From Curtobacterium sp. MCPF17_052 (GTDB lineage Bacteria; Actinomycetota; Actinomycetes; Actinomycetales; Microbacteriaceae), in NCBI RefSeq assembly GCF_003234085.1, contig NZ_QKSD01000001.1:310001-374000 (forward strand): DNA of 64,000 nucleotides, read 5' to 3'. Each line of letters opens with the position of its first letter. Positions within the stretch are counted from its first letter, which is position 1. The position numbers and the translations under genes are program-made. This document shows positions 8,658 through 21,548 of this stretch, in pieces. The notes below the pieces were generated by a model that did no database searches, was not told the origin of the DNA, and saw nothing but the letters and a program-made list of their open reading frames with translations.

Positions 8658-8868
8658 CCCTGTGGGAAGCTCGACGGGGAAACGGCGCCAGAAGACCGCG
8701 CCGATCGCCTCCGGCAGTCCAGGAGGCGCGGGCCGGCCCGGCGTGGCTCGCTCGCCGGTCGACGCCCGGCCTGGTGCCGGACGGACCGGATCCGGACGGG
8801 ACAGACCCGGACCGACCACGCCCGCAGAGCGACGCACCCGAGCAGTGAGACCAGGAGACGAGCACGCC

Positions 8869-10326
8869 ATGACGATGCCGGCCGACCCCGTCGAGGACCT
8901 CTGGTCGTCGGTCCTCGGGATCCTCTCCGACGACGACCGGATCACGCCGCAGCTGCACGGGTTCCTCAACCTCGTCGAACCGAAGGGCGTCCTCGCCGGG
9001 ACCCTCTACCTCGAGGTCCCGAACGACCTGACCCGCGGCATGCTCGAGCAGCGCATCCGGGTGCCCATCACCGAGGCGGTCTCGCGGATCGGTGACGACT
9101 CGGTCGCCAACTTCGCGATCACCGTCAACCCGGACATGGCCTCGGAGCCGCGGGTCGACGCCGTCGCGGTGCCCTCCTACGCCGAGCCGGTGCAGGAACA
9201 CGTCCCGCAGACCGCTGCACCGCGCCAGTACATCGAGGCGCCGTTCATCCCGAGCCCGGTGGACTCACCCGGGACCGGCGGCCGCCCGGAGTCCCGGCTC
9301 AACCCGAAGTACAACTTCGACAACTTCGTGATCGGTGCCTCGAACCGGTTCGCCCACGCCGCGGCGGTCGCGGTGGCCGAGGCGCCGGCGAAGGCCTACA
9401 ACCCGCTGTTCATCTACGGCGACTCGGGTCTCGGCAAGACCCACCTGCTGCACGCGATCGGGCACTACGCCGAGAGCCTGTACCCGGGGATCCGGGTCCG
9501 GTACGTGTCGAGCGAGGAGTTCACCAACGACTTCATCAACTCGATCGCCAACAACCGCTCGAACCAGTTCCAGCAGCGCTACCGCGACATCGACATCCTG
9601 TTGATCGACGACATCCAGTTCCTGCAGGGCAAGGACTCCACGCAGGAGGCCTTCTTCCACACGTTCAACACGCTGCACGACCACAACAAGCAGGTCGTCA
9701 TCACGTCGGACGTGGCGCCGAAGCACCTCACCGGGTTCGAGGACCGGATGCGCAGCCGCTTCGAGTGGGGCCTGATCACGGACGTGCAGGCACCCGACCT
9801 CGAGACACGCATCGCGATCCTCCGCAAGAAGGCACAGTCGGACCACCTGCAGGTGCCGGACGACATCATGGAGTTCATCGCGTCGAAGGTGTCGAGCAAC
9901 ATCCGGGAGCTCGAGGGCACCCTGATCCGGGTGACCGCGTTCGCGAGCCTCAACCGGACGGCCGTCGACATGGCGCTGGTGCAGACGGTCCTCAAGGACC
10001 TGATCACCCTGGACGAGGACAACGTCATCGCGCCGACGGACATCATCAACCACACCGCGGACTACTTCAAGCTCTCGGTCGACGACCTCTACGGCTCGTC
10101 CCGGTCGCAGGCGATCGCCACGGCACGCCAGATCGCGATGTACCTGTGCCGTGAGCTCACGAGCCTGTCGCTGCCGAAGATCGGCCAGCTGTTCGGCAAC
10201 CGCGACCACACGACCGTCATGTACGCCAACAAGAAGATCGCCGAGCTCATGAAGGAGCGCCGCTCGATCTACAACCAGGTCACCGAACTGACCAGTCGGA
10301 TCAAGCAGGACCGCCGGTACCGGTAG
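8869..10326 (+). CDS. dnaA: Chromosomal replication initiator DnaA
   Basis: 485 residues from ATG at 8869, preceded by CCAGGAGACG. All four domains are present: domain I (PVEDLWSSVLGIL), a short linker, the AAA+ domain with Walker A GDSGLGKTH (184-192) and Walker B LIDDIQF (from 245), and domain IV whose box-binding signature FGNRDHTTVMYANKKI begins at 442. DnaA-ATP binds oriC boxes and melts the origin. The in-frame region upstream to 8539 is rejected as coding because it contains the DnaA sites and has low-complexity composition. Confidence 0.98.
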   Translation: MTMPADPVEDLWSSVLGILSDDDRITPQLHGFLNLVEPKGVLAGTLYLEVPNDLTRGMLEQRIRVPITEAVSRIGDDSVANFAITVNPDMASEPRVDAVAVPSYAEPVQEHVPQTAAPRQYIEAPFIPSPVDSPGTGGRPESRLNPKYNFDNFVIGASNRFAHAAAVAVAEAPAKAYNPLFIYGDSGLGKTHLLHAIGHYAESLYPGIRVRYVSSEEFTNDFINSIANNRSNQFQQRYRDIDILLIDDIQFLQGKDSTQEAFFHTFNTLHDHNKQVVITSDVAPKHLTGFEDRMRSRFEWGLITDVQAPDLETRIAILRKKAQSDHLQVPDDIMEFIASKVSSNIRELEGTLIRVTAFASLNRTAVDMALVQTVLKDLITLDEDNVIAPTDIINHTADYFKLSVDDLYGSSRSQAIATARQIAMYLCRELTSLSLPKIGQLFGNRDHTTVMYANKKIAELMKERRSIYNQVTELTSRIKQDRRYR

Positions 10327-10339
10327 CGCGTACCACCGC

Positions 10340-10740
10340 GCCACCCCCCGTCCAGGGCCCACGCCGCCGGTCCCTGACCGACGCGCAGCGGCGGGCAGGC
10401 CGTGCCGGTGGGGAGAGGCCCGTCCCGCACCCGGGATCGGCCTCCTTCTGCGTGCGTCCACCATCTGAGACGGTTCCATGCGGCGGATTCCCCACAGTGT
10501 GGAAAGCCTGTGGATAACTGTGGAGGACACGCCGCCCGCTTGTACACAGCCGGAGGGGCACCTGTGGAAACTGGGGAGAGAAGTGGATAGATGATTTTCA
10601 CTCATCCAGAGGTCGCTCACACGCCGCCAACAAGTCACACGGTTGTAGTTCCCAGTCGGGGAGCGGCATCCCCAGAGTTGTCCACAGTGTGCACAGGCGT
10701 TAAGACCATTACTCCTCTCTTCTCTCTCCCTCTCCCTGGG
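10340..10740. other. oriC: Chromosomal replication origin oriC
   Basis: The dnaA-dnaN spacer holds a dense set of DnaA boxes: TTCCCCACA 10488, TGTGGAAAG 10498, TGTGGATAA 10509 (perfect), TGTGGAGGA 10519, TTGTACACA 10540, TGTGGAAAC 10563 and TTGTCCACA 10678 (perfect). A stretch at 10585-10605 (ATGATTTTCACTCAT) is the most AT-rich part and could be the unwinding element. Position and box density are those of an actinobacterial oriC. Confidence 0.9.
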
Positions 10741-10840
10741 CCAACCTCTGGGGACGGCGAATGACACGGATCGGCGGTCTGCCGACGCTGTGCCACAATG
10801 GGGCGGCCGGGCAGTCAACCGATCGACAGGGGTCCACGCC

Positions 10841-12001
10841 GTGAAGTTCGAGGTCAACCGGGACGTCTTCTCCGAAGCCGTCTCCTTCGCGGTGAAACTC
10901 CTCCCACAGCGCACGACCCTCCCGATCCTGTCCGGTGTGTTGATCCACGCCGACGGTGATCGTCTGACGCTGTCGTCGTTCGACTACGAGGTCTCGGCGC
11001 AGACGTCGATCGCCGCGCAGATCGACGACCCGGGCACGGTGCTCGTCTCCGGCCGACTGCTGAACGACATCGCGAGCCGACTGCCGAACGCCCCGGTCAG
11101 CTTCTCGACCGAGGACTCCCGGATCACGGTCACCTGCGGCTCGGCGCACTTCACGCTGCTGTCGATGCCCGTCGAGGAGTACCCGACGCTCCCCGAGATC
11201 GGTCCGCAGACCGGCGTCATCCCCGGCGACTCCTTCTCCGAAGCCGTCTCGCAGGTGGCGGTCGCCGCCAGCCGTGACGACGTCACCCCGGTCATCACCG
11301 GTGTCCAGCTCGAGGTCGGCGAGCACGACGTCTCGCTCATCGCGACCGACCGCTACCGCGTCGCGGTCCGCACCATCCAGTGGGACTCGGGCCGCGCCGG
11401 CAACGACGGCGACGCAGCCACGACCCTCCACGCCCTCGTCCCGGCCCGGACCCTGCAGGAGGTCGGTCGCACCTTCGGTTCGGCCACGACGGTGTCGGTC
11501 TCGATCAGCGGTGGCTCCGACCGCGAACTCATCGCGTTCCACGCCGACGACAAGACCGTGACCTCCCTGCTCATCAAGGGCAACTACCCGCCGGTCCGCC
11601 GGCTGTTCCCCGAGACGGTCCAGGACCACGCGGTGATCAACACCGCGGAACTGGTCGAAGCCGTCCGACGGGTCTCCCTCGTCCTGGAGCGCGAAGCCGC
11701 GCTCCGGTTCTCCTTCACGGTCGACGGGCTCACGCTCGAGGCGATCGGTTCCGAACAAGCGCAGGCGTCAGAGTCGATCGATGCGTTGCTGACCGGTGAG
11801 GAAACGGTTGTCTCCCTGAAACCGGCCTTCCTCCTCGACGGGTTGAATGCAGTGCACTCCGAATTCGTCCGGATCTCCTTCACCAAGACGGAGAACCCGA
11901 ACAAGCCGGGACCGGTGTTGATCACCGGTCAGTCCTCGCGAGAGGAACCGGCCACGGACGGATACCGGTACCTGCTCCAGCCCAACCTCCTGCTGCGCTA
12001 G
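10841..12001 (+). CDS. dnaN: DNA polymerase III beta subunit (sliding clamp)
   Basis: 386 residues from GTG at 10841, preceded by ACAGGGG. N-terminal VKFEVNRDVFSEAVSFAVKLL and the RTTLPILSGVLI segment are typical, and the C-terminal PNKPGPVLITG followed by YLLQPNLLLR matches the third clamp domain. The dimeric ring holds Pol III and other enzymes on DNA. A 17-residue upstream extension is possible but lacks a better ribosome site. Confidence 0.97.
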   Translation: MKFEVNRDVFSEAVSFAVKLLPQRTTLPILSGVLIHADGDRLTLSSFDYEVSAQTSIAAQIDDPGTVLVSGRLLNDIASRLPNAPVSFSTEDSRITVTCGSAHFTLLSMPVEEYPTLPEIGPQTGVIPGDSFSEAVSQVAVAASRDDVTPVITGVQLEVGEHDVSLIATDRYRVAVRTIQWDSGRAGNDGDAATTLHALVPARTLQEVGRTFGSATTVSVSISGGSDRELIAFHADDKTVTSLLIKGNYPPVRRLFPETVQDHAVINTAELVEAVRRVSLVLEREAALRFSFTVDGLTLEAIGSEQAQASESIDALLTGEETVVSLKPAFLLDGLNAVHSEFVRISFTKTENPNKPGPVLITGQSSREEPATDGYRYLLQPNLLLR

Positions 12002-12071
12002 TCGCAACGGGGATCCTGCGCTGACGCGCCACCACCTGCATCAGCGCGACATCGACGAAGAAGAGGAAATC

Positions 12072-12956
12072 ATGCAGATCGGTCTTGTCGGCCTCGGGAA
12101 GATGGGCAACAACATGCGTGCGCGTCTGCGCAACGCAGGGATCGACGTCGTCGGGTACGACGCGAACCCCGCCGTGTCGGACGTCGCCGACCTCGGCGCA
12201 CTGGCAGCGGCACTCACCGGGCCGCGCCTGGTCTGGGTGATGGTCCCGCACGGGAAGATCACCGACGACGTCATCACCGACCTCGCCGAGGTCCTCGAGC
12301 CGGGCGACCTGGTCATCGACGGCGGCAACTCGAAGTGGCTCGACGACGAGGTGCACGCGAAGCAGCTCGACGCCAAGGGCATCCGCTACATGGACGTCGG
12401 CGTCTCGGGCGGCGTCTGGGGCAAGGACAACGGGTACGGCATGATGGCCGGCGGTGACGTCGCGGATGTCGAGCGTGCGATGCCCGTCTTCGACGCGCTG
12501 CGTCCCGAGGGCCCGCGCGAAGAGGGCTTCTCGCACGCCGGCGGCATCGGCGCGGGGCACTACGCGAAGATGGTCCACAACGGCATCGAGTACGCGATCA
12601 TGCAGGCGTACGGCGAGGGCTACGAGCTCCTCGAGGCGAAGGACATCATCACCGACGTCCCCGCCGTCTTCGCCGGTTGGCAGCGCGGCACCGTCGTTCG
12701 CTCCTGGCTGCTCGACCTCATGGTCCTCGCGATCAACGAGGACCCGAAGCTCGACGCCATCGAGGGCTACGTCGACGACTCCGGCGAGGGTCGGTGGACC
12801 CTCGAAGAGGGCATCGAGCTCGCGGTGCCGATGCCGGCGCTCTCCGCGGCCATGTTCGCCCGCTTCGTCTCGCGTCAGGGCAGTGCGTCCCCGACGATGA
12901 AGGCCGTCGCGGCCCTGCGCAACCAGTTCGGCGGCCACGCCGTCAAGAAGGCGTAG
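12072..12956 (+). CDS. gnd: 6-phosphogluconate dehydrogenase, decarboxylating (short form)
   Basis: 294 residues, the short class (YqeC/GndA-like, often NAD-dependent) rather than the 470-residue form. The Rossmann start is MQIGLVGLGKMGNNM, the substrate motif DVGVSGGVWG lies near residue 110, and catalytic KMVHNGIEYAIMQAYGEG follows. It oxidises 6-phosphogluconate to ribulose-5-phosphate and CO2. An AAGAGGAAATC ribosome site precedes the ATG. Its place between dnaN and recF is a known actinobacterial arrangement; the functional reason is unclear. Confidence 0.95.
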   Translation: MQIGLVGLGKMGNNMRARLRNAGIDVVGYDANPAVSDVADLGALAAALTGPRLVWVMVPHGKITDDVITDLAEVLEPGDLVIDGGNSKWLDDEVHAKQLDAKGIRYMDVGVSGGVWGKDNGYGMMAGGDVADVERAMPVFDALRPEGPREEGFSHAGGIGAGHYAKMVHNGIEYAIMQAYGEGYELLEAKDIITDVPAVFAGWQRGTVVRSWLLDLMVLAINEDPKLDAIEGYVDDSGEGRWTLEEGIELAVPMPALSAAMFARFVSRQGSASPTMKAVAALRNQFGGHAVKKA

Positions 12957-12993
12957 TCGGTCGGGGTAACCCCCTCGACCCGTCTCGGCCCGC

Positions 12994-14211
12994 GTGCACG
13001 TCGACCATCTCCAGCTCTCCGACTTCCGGAACTACCGGGAGGCGGACGTCGACTTCGCACGCGGGCCGAACCTGTTCGTCGGCCGCAACGGTCAGGGCAA
13101 GACCAACCTCGTCGAGTCGATCGGGTACCTCTCGACCCTCGGCTCGCACCGGGTCCCCACCGACGCCGCGCTCGTCCGGCAGGGCTGTGACTCCGCGATC
13201 GTGCGGGCGCGGCTCGCGCACGAGGACCGGAGCATCCTCGCCGAGGTGCAGATCAACCGCACCGGATCGAACCGGGCGCAGGTGAACCGGTCGGCGATCA
13301 AGCCACGTGAACTGCCGCGGTACTGCACGAGCGTGCTCTTCGCGCCGGAGGACCTGGCGCTCGTCCGCGGCGAACCGTCCGGGCGCCGTCGGATGATCGA
13401 CGAGCTCCTCGTCCAGATCGCGCCGCGGATGCAGGGCGTCCTGGCCGACTACGACCGGACGCTCCGGCAGCGGAACACGCTGCTCAAGTCCGCGCGCGCG
13501 ACCGGGGCGAAGGCGGGGGCACTCTCGACGCTCGACGTCTGGGACGACCGACTCGTCGAGTTCGGCGCCGAGATCATCGCGGCGCGCGACCACCTCACGC
13601 GGCGGCTGGCCCCGTTCGTGACGGAGTCGTACGCGACGGTCGCCGGCGAGCGACACCAGGCGTCGATCGCCGGTGTGCTCAGTGTCCGCGGTGCCGACCC
13701 GGAGGACGCGGCCGCGACGGACCCGGTGCTCGGGACCCCGGAGGAGCCGGTCACCATCGCCTCCGCTGCCGAGGCCTTCCGAGCGGCGCTCGAGCGGCGG
13801 CGGCGGGACGAGCTGGACCGCGGGTTGACCCTCACCGGCCCGCACCGGGACGACGTGCTCTTCGAGCTGAACGGGTTACCGGCCCGCGGATACGCCAGTC
13901 ACGGGGAGTCCTGGTCGTTCGCACTCGCCGTGCAGCTCGCGTCGGCGACCATCCTCCGCGCCGAGTCCTCGCTCGGGGACCCGATCATCATCCTCGACGA
14001 CGTGTTCGCGGAACTCGACGAATCGCGGCGTGAGCGGTTGGCCGGAGCGGTCGCCGACTACGAGCAGGTGCTCATCACCGCGGCCGTGCACGGCGACGTC
14101 CCCGGCCAGCTCACCGCGCACACCGTGCGGATCGAGGCGGGCGCCATCGTGACCGACGAGGCGGACGTGGACCGTGCCTCCCGTCCGGATCCCACCCCGG
14201 CGGCGTCCTGA
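12994..14211 (+). CDS. recF: DNA replication and repair protein RecF
   Basis: 405 residues from GTG at 12994. Walker A GRNGQGKTN (30-38), the SHR element after it, the LTGPHRDD signature and Walker B IIILDDVFAELDE (from 331) define an SMC-like ABC ATPase of the RecF family. With RecO and RecR it loads RecA on gapped DNA. The TGA at 14209-14211 overlaps the next ATG (TGATG). The tail after about residue 385 is acidic and variable. Confidence 0.96.
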   Translation: MHVDHLQLSDFRNYREADVDFARGPNLFVGRNGQGKTNLVESIGYLSTLGSHRVPTDAALVRQGCDSAIVRARLAHEDRSILAEVQINRTGSNRAQVNRSAIKPRELPRYCTSVLFAPEDLALVRGEPSGRRRMIDELLVQIAPRMQGVLADYDRTLRQRNTLLKSARATGAKAGALSTLDVWDDRLVEFGAEIIAARDHLTRRLAPFVTESYATVAGERHQASIAGVLSVRGADPEDAAATDPVLGTPEEPVTIASAAEAFRAALERRRRDELDRGLTLTGPHRDDVLFELNGLPARGYASHGESWSFALAVQLASATILRAESSLGDPIIILDDVFAELDESRRERLAGAVADYEQVLITAAVHGDVPGQLTAHTVRIEAGAIVTDEADVDRASRPDPTPAAS

Positions 14212-14711
14212 TGCCCGCCCCCCGGAAGCCCGCGGAACCCTCCCGCGTCTACCAGCACTTCAAGGCCGTCTTCGGCGACCCGTCGAAGCGCGGCCTCGAT
14301 GCCCGACGCCGCCGAGCCGCCGGACAGGACCCGGACTCCGTGCCGTACGGCAAGGGAAGAGAGCCCGCGGGCCTCGGCGACGTGATGGGTGCCCTCACCG
14401 CTGAACTCGGCTGGACCGAACCGCTGGCACGTTCCGAACTGTTCGTGGACTGGCCCAGCGTGGTCGGTGACGAACTCGCGAAGCACTCCACACCGGTGAC
14501 GATCGAGGACGGCGCGCTGGTCATCCGGTGCGACTCGACGGCCTGGGCGACGCAGCTCCGACTGATGCGCGGGACGGTCACGACGACCATCGCCCAGCGG
14601 TACCCGGCAGCGGGGGTCGAGTCCATCCGGGTTTCCGGCCCGGACGCCCCCACATGGAAACGCGGCCTCAGGTCGGTCCAGGGGCGCGGCCCTCGCGATA
14701 CCTACGGTTGA
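14211..14711 (+). CDS. dciA: DciA family protein (DUF721)
   Basis: 166 residues, coupled to recF by a TGATG overlap. The DUF721 domain is seen at about 60-150 (WPSVVGDELAKHSTPVTIEDGAL and ALVIRCDSTAWATQL), with a basic N-terminus. DciA is the ancestral operator of the replicative helicase DnaB, and in mycobacteria the homologue is needed for replication. The recF-dciA-gyrB order is conserved among actinobacteria. Confidence 0.88.
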   Translation: MPAPRKPAEPSRVYQHFKAVFGDPSKRGLDARRRRAAGQDPDSVPYGKGREPAGLGDVMGALTAELGWTEPLARSELFVDWPSVVGDELAKHSTPVTIEDGALVIRCDSTAWATQLRLMRGTVTTTIAQRYPAAGVESIRVSGPDAPTWKRGLRSVQGRGPRDTYG

Positions 14712-14754
14712 CCAGACGAAATCATCCATCCGTCTGAGATTCGTCGCTCTGTGA

Positions 14755-16866
<2,112 letters not shown>

Positions 16867-16978
16867 GCCGGGAGGCGCGGCGTGAGCCGCGTCGACCCGA
16901 CCCGACCCCACGTGGTCGCGCCCGGCGCGACCGACGGACGACGAGCCTCCAGGCTGTCAAGGAAGGCAACGCAAGCAC

Positions 16979-19655
<2,677 letters not shown>

Positions 19656-19663
<8 letters not shown>

Positions 19664-20063
19664 TGTCGCCGAGAAGCTCCAGCGGAAAGCGAAGCGGCCC
19701 GTCGGGACTCGTCAGGTCCGACTCCGCCTGGTCTACGTCGACTTCTGGTCGATGGTGAAGCTGTCCTTCCTCATCGCCCTGGCCGGCTCGATCGTGATCG
19801 TCGTGGCCACGGCGCTGGTGTGGGTCATCCTCAACCAGACCGGCGTCTTCGACCAGATCGACAGCCTGTTGAAGGACGTCACCGGGCAGAACAGTTACTC
19901 GATCATGGACCAGTTCTCGCTGGGCCAGGTCCTCGGGTTCTCGATCGTCGTCGGCATCCTGAACGTCGTCGTGGGGACCGTGCTCGGCGCGATCGTCAGC
20001 GTCCTGTACAACCTCAGCGTGCGGATCACGGGCGGCGTGCTCGTGGGCTTCACCAACAACTGA
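19656..20063 (+). CDS. DUF3566 membrane protein
   Basis: 135 residues from ATG at 19656, overlapping the gyrA stop by eight bases. The N-terminus is basic ([29 protein letters not shown], broken here for length), then two membrane segments near 35-60 and 95-120. DUF3566 proteins follow gyrA in most actinobacteria. The homologue in mycobacteria has been linked to cell-envelope or division functions, but the activity here is not known. Confidence 0.85.
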
Positions 20064-20115
20064 CCCGGTCCGGGTGGGCCGACCCGCTCGATTTCGCTCA
20101 GGCGCGATCGTGGGG

Positions 20116-20121
20116 TAGGCT
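20116..20121 (+). promoter_or_regulatory. Possible tRNA-Ile -10 element
   Basis: TAGGCT ends 14 bases before the mature tRNA. A weak TTTCGC lies 18 bases upstream of it (20092-20097). Confidence 0.4.
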
Positions 20122-20135
20122 TTCATCCGGTCTGA

Positions 20136-20212
20136 GGGGCTATAGCTCAGGCGGTTAGAGCGCTTCGCTGATAACGAAGAGGTCCAAGGTTCAAGTCCTT
20201 GTAGCCCCACCA
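20136..20212 (+). tRNA. tRNA-Ile (GAT), CCA encoded
   Basis: The acceptor stem GGGGCTA (20136-20142) pairs with TAGCCCC (20202-20208). D-arm TAGCTCAGGCGGTTAGAGCG, anticodon loop CTGATAA with GAT at 20170-20172, T-arm with GGTTCAAGTCC. The 3' CCA is in the DNA (20210-20212). Confidence 0.97.
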
Positions 20213-20265
20213 CAACTCAACTCCCGCGTCGGAACTCTCGACGTTGCGTCCGGTCCGGTCGCTCC

Positions 20266-20338
20266 GGGGCCTTAGCTCAGTTGGTAGAGCGCTGCCTTTG
20301 CAAGGCAGATGTCAGGAGTTCGAATCTCCTAGGCTCCA
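20266..20338 (+). tRNA. tRNA-Ala (TGC), no encoded CCA
   Basis: The acceptor GGGGCCT (20266-20272) pairs with AGGCTCC (20331-20337) with one G-U. The anticodon loop TTTGCAA gives TGC at 20299-20301, and the T-arm is GGAGTTCGAATCTCC. The base after the discriminator A is C but CCA is not encoded. It follows tRNA-Ile by 53 bases and is probably co-transcribed. Confidence 0.97.
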
Positions 20339-20435
20339 CTCCCTCGGCGTGAGCTCTGCTCCGCTCGTTCCTCGCTCCGCCAGTTTCGGTCGTCGTGCTC
20401 CTCCGAGCCGCGGCCCCTGCGGCGCGTGCGTCGTG

Positions 20436-20534
20436 CGCTGTCCGTCGAGGTTCCGGAATGTGGAGCTCTCGGCGGTCGAGGTGCGCGGATTGTGGAACCT
20501 CAGCGACTGGGTCACGGCGTGTTGTGCGACCTCG
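20436..20534. repeat. Duplicated hairpin element, copy A
   Basis: Runs from GCGCTGTCCGTCGAGG to GTGCGACCTCG and recurs exactly 225 bp later without gaps. Inside, GAGGTTCC (20447-20454) pairs with GGAACCTC (20494-20501), then AAT/ATT and an inner CTCG/CGAG. Over the 55-bp palindromic core the two copies agree at 48 positions. Confidence 0.7.
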
Positions 20535-20660
20535 AGCTCCGACACGACGCACGTCCGGGGGCTCGGCTGGGGCGCCGTGCTCGCTGGGGCGTCGGTCCCC
20601 ACGTGGTGTCACCCTCGTCGGTCGCGCCCTGGCCGCGCCGTGGTCGCGCGACGTGCCGCG

Positions 20661-20759
20661 CGCTGTCCGTCGAGGTCCCCGAATGTGCTGCTCTCGGCGC
20701 TCGAGCTGCGCGGATTGTGGGACCTCGGCGTCGGGGTGGCGGCGAGTCGTGCGACCTCG
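20661..20759. repeat. Duplicated hairpin element, copy B
   Basis: Second copy of the element. Its outer arms are GAGGTCCC (20672-20679) and GGGACCTC (20719-20726): one base pair is changed on both sides relative to copy A (T-A to C-G), so pairing is kept. Confidence 0.7.
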
Positions 20760-20785
20760 GGCGGCTCGGGTCGGGGCCGGCGCCC

Positions 20786-20830
20786 GGGCCCCGGGAACGA
20801 CGAAGGGCCCCGGGCCCCGGGAACGACGAA
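20786..20830. repeat. Tandem copies of a terminator arm
   Basis: GGGCCCCGGGAACGACGAA occurs at 20786-20804 and 20812-20830 (26-bp period); the start of a third copy forms the left arm of the terminator. Confidence 0.75.
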
Positions 20831-20859
20831 GGGCCCCGGCGCAGTGCCGGGGCCCTTCG
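20827..20859. terminator. Bidirectional terminator hairpin
   Basis: CGAAGGGCCCCGGC (20827-20840), loop GCAGT, GCCGGGGCCCTTCG (20846-20859): a perfect 14-bp stem. It lies 14 bp past the stop of the minus-strand gene and downstream of the tRNAs, so it can serve both. Confidence 0.8.
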
Positions 20860-20873
20860 ACCGAACCAGGAGG

Positions 20874-21434
20874 TCAGGCGGCGGGCTTGCCCGCGTTGTC
20901 CGCGTCGTCGGCGACCCAGAGGTCGTCGTCAGCGCGGAGCGTCTGGTACGCGGCGTACGCAGCACCCGCGACCGCCACGACACCGACGACGATGAGGGCG
21001 ACCCCACCGAACCCGATGCCCTTCTTCTGCGGGACGGGAGCCTGCTTGAGGAACTTCCCGCCGCGCTTCTGTGCTTCCTTCACGATCTTCTGCACGCGCG
21101 GGTCCTTCGCCAGGTCCCCGACGCTGAGCACGGAGCCGGCGGTGGAGATGAGGCCGGGCACCACCTCGGACTGGAAACGGTGCGAGGCGCTCTGCGCGGC
21201 AGAGGTCGCGGCGTGCACGCCCGTTGCGACCGCGGGACGGAGCCCGTTGTCGATCGCGTTCTGCACGCGAGGGGCGAGGTCCTTCCGAGCGGCATCGGCT
21301 GCGTGCCCCCGAGCCTCGGCCAGGATGGCGTTCGCGTGCTCCAGGACCTTGCGCTGCTCACCGAGGAGCGTCGCGGTCTTGCCCTTGAGCTTCTTGATCT
21401 GCTTCCGGCGCTTACGCGGGATGTCGATCGACAT
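20874..21434 (-). CDS. Hypothetical protein with coiled, basic N-terminus and one C-terminal membrane segment
   Basis: 186 residues from ATG at 21434. The first 30 residues are strongly basic (RKRRKQIKKLKGK), residues 30-80 are Ala-rich and helical, and one membrane segment lies near 145-168 (IGFGGVALIVVGVVAVAGAAY), followed by an acidic tail. I do not recognise a named family. Similar single-span proteins sit between the gyrA/tRNA block and the cyclophilin gene in related genomes as far as I know, so it is probably a real gene. Its transcript would end at the hairpin 20827-20859. Confidence 0.7.
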   Translation of the reverse strand: MSIDIPRKRRKQIKKLKGKTATLLGEQRKVLEHANAILAEARGHAADAARKDLAPRVQNAIDNGLRPAVATGVHAATSAAQSASHRFQSEVVPGLISTAGSVLSVGDLAKDPRVQKIVKEAQKRGGKFLKQAPVPQKKGIGFGGVALIVVGVVAVAGAAYAAYQTLRADDDLWVADDADNAGKPAA

Positions 21435-21548
21435 TCGGTACCTCCATGGGTCGACGTGACCCCATACTGCCACCCGAGCGCCTGACAGGTCACGGAACCC
21501 CGGCTGTGCGTCCCGTGCACATCCAGCGGCACATGCGAGAATCGGGTC

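Larger units (their letters stand above)
8350..8868. other. rpmH-dnaA divergent intergenic region
   Basis: About 520 bp without a gene. It holds the rpmH promoter on the minus strand and DnaA-box-like sites on the dnaA side: TTCTCCACA at 8514-8522 followed by TGGGGACAA at 8524-8532, and TGTGGACAA (inverse of TTGTCCACA) at 8649-8657. This suggests autoregulation of dnaA. A possible dnaA promoter is TTGGGT (8539) with TACAGT (8564), but the 19-base spacer makes it weak. An in-frame extension of dnaA runs through the region and is judged non-coding. Confidence 0.7.
20339..20873. other. Non-coding region between tRNA-Ala and the next gene
   Basis: 535 bp with no believable gene. It contains the two-copy hairpin element described separately, then a partial tandem repeat and a strong terminator at its right end. 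The open frames crossing it are long only because of GC bias. Confidence 0.65.

Noticed and set aside
8539..8868. A 110-residue N-terminal extension of DnaA
   Set aside because: It crosses DnaA boxes and promoter sequence, is Arg/Gly/Pro-rich, and the ATG at 8869 has a good ribosome site and gives the normal DnaA start.
20244..21485. Long plus-strand frames across the tRNA-Ala and repeat region
   Set aside because: They read through a tRNA and hairpins and lie opposite a better minus-strand gene; explained by high GC.
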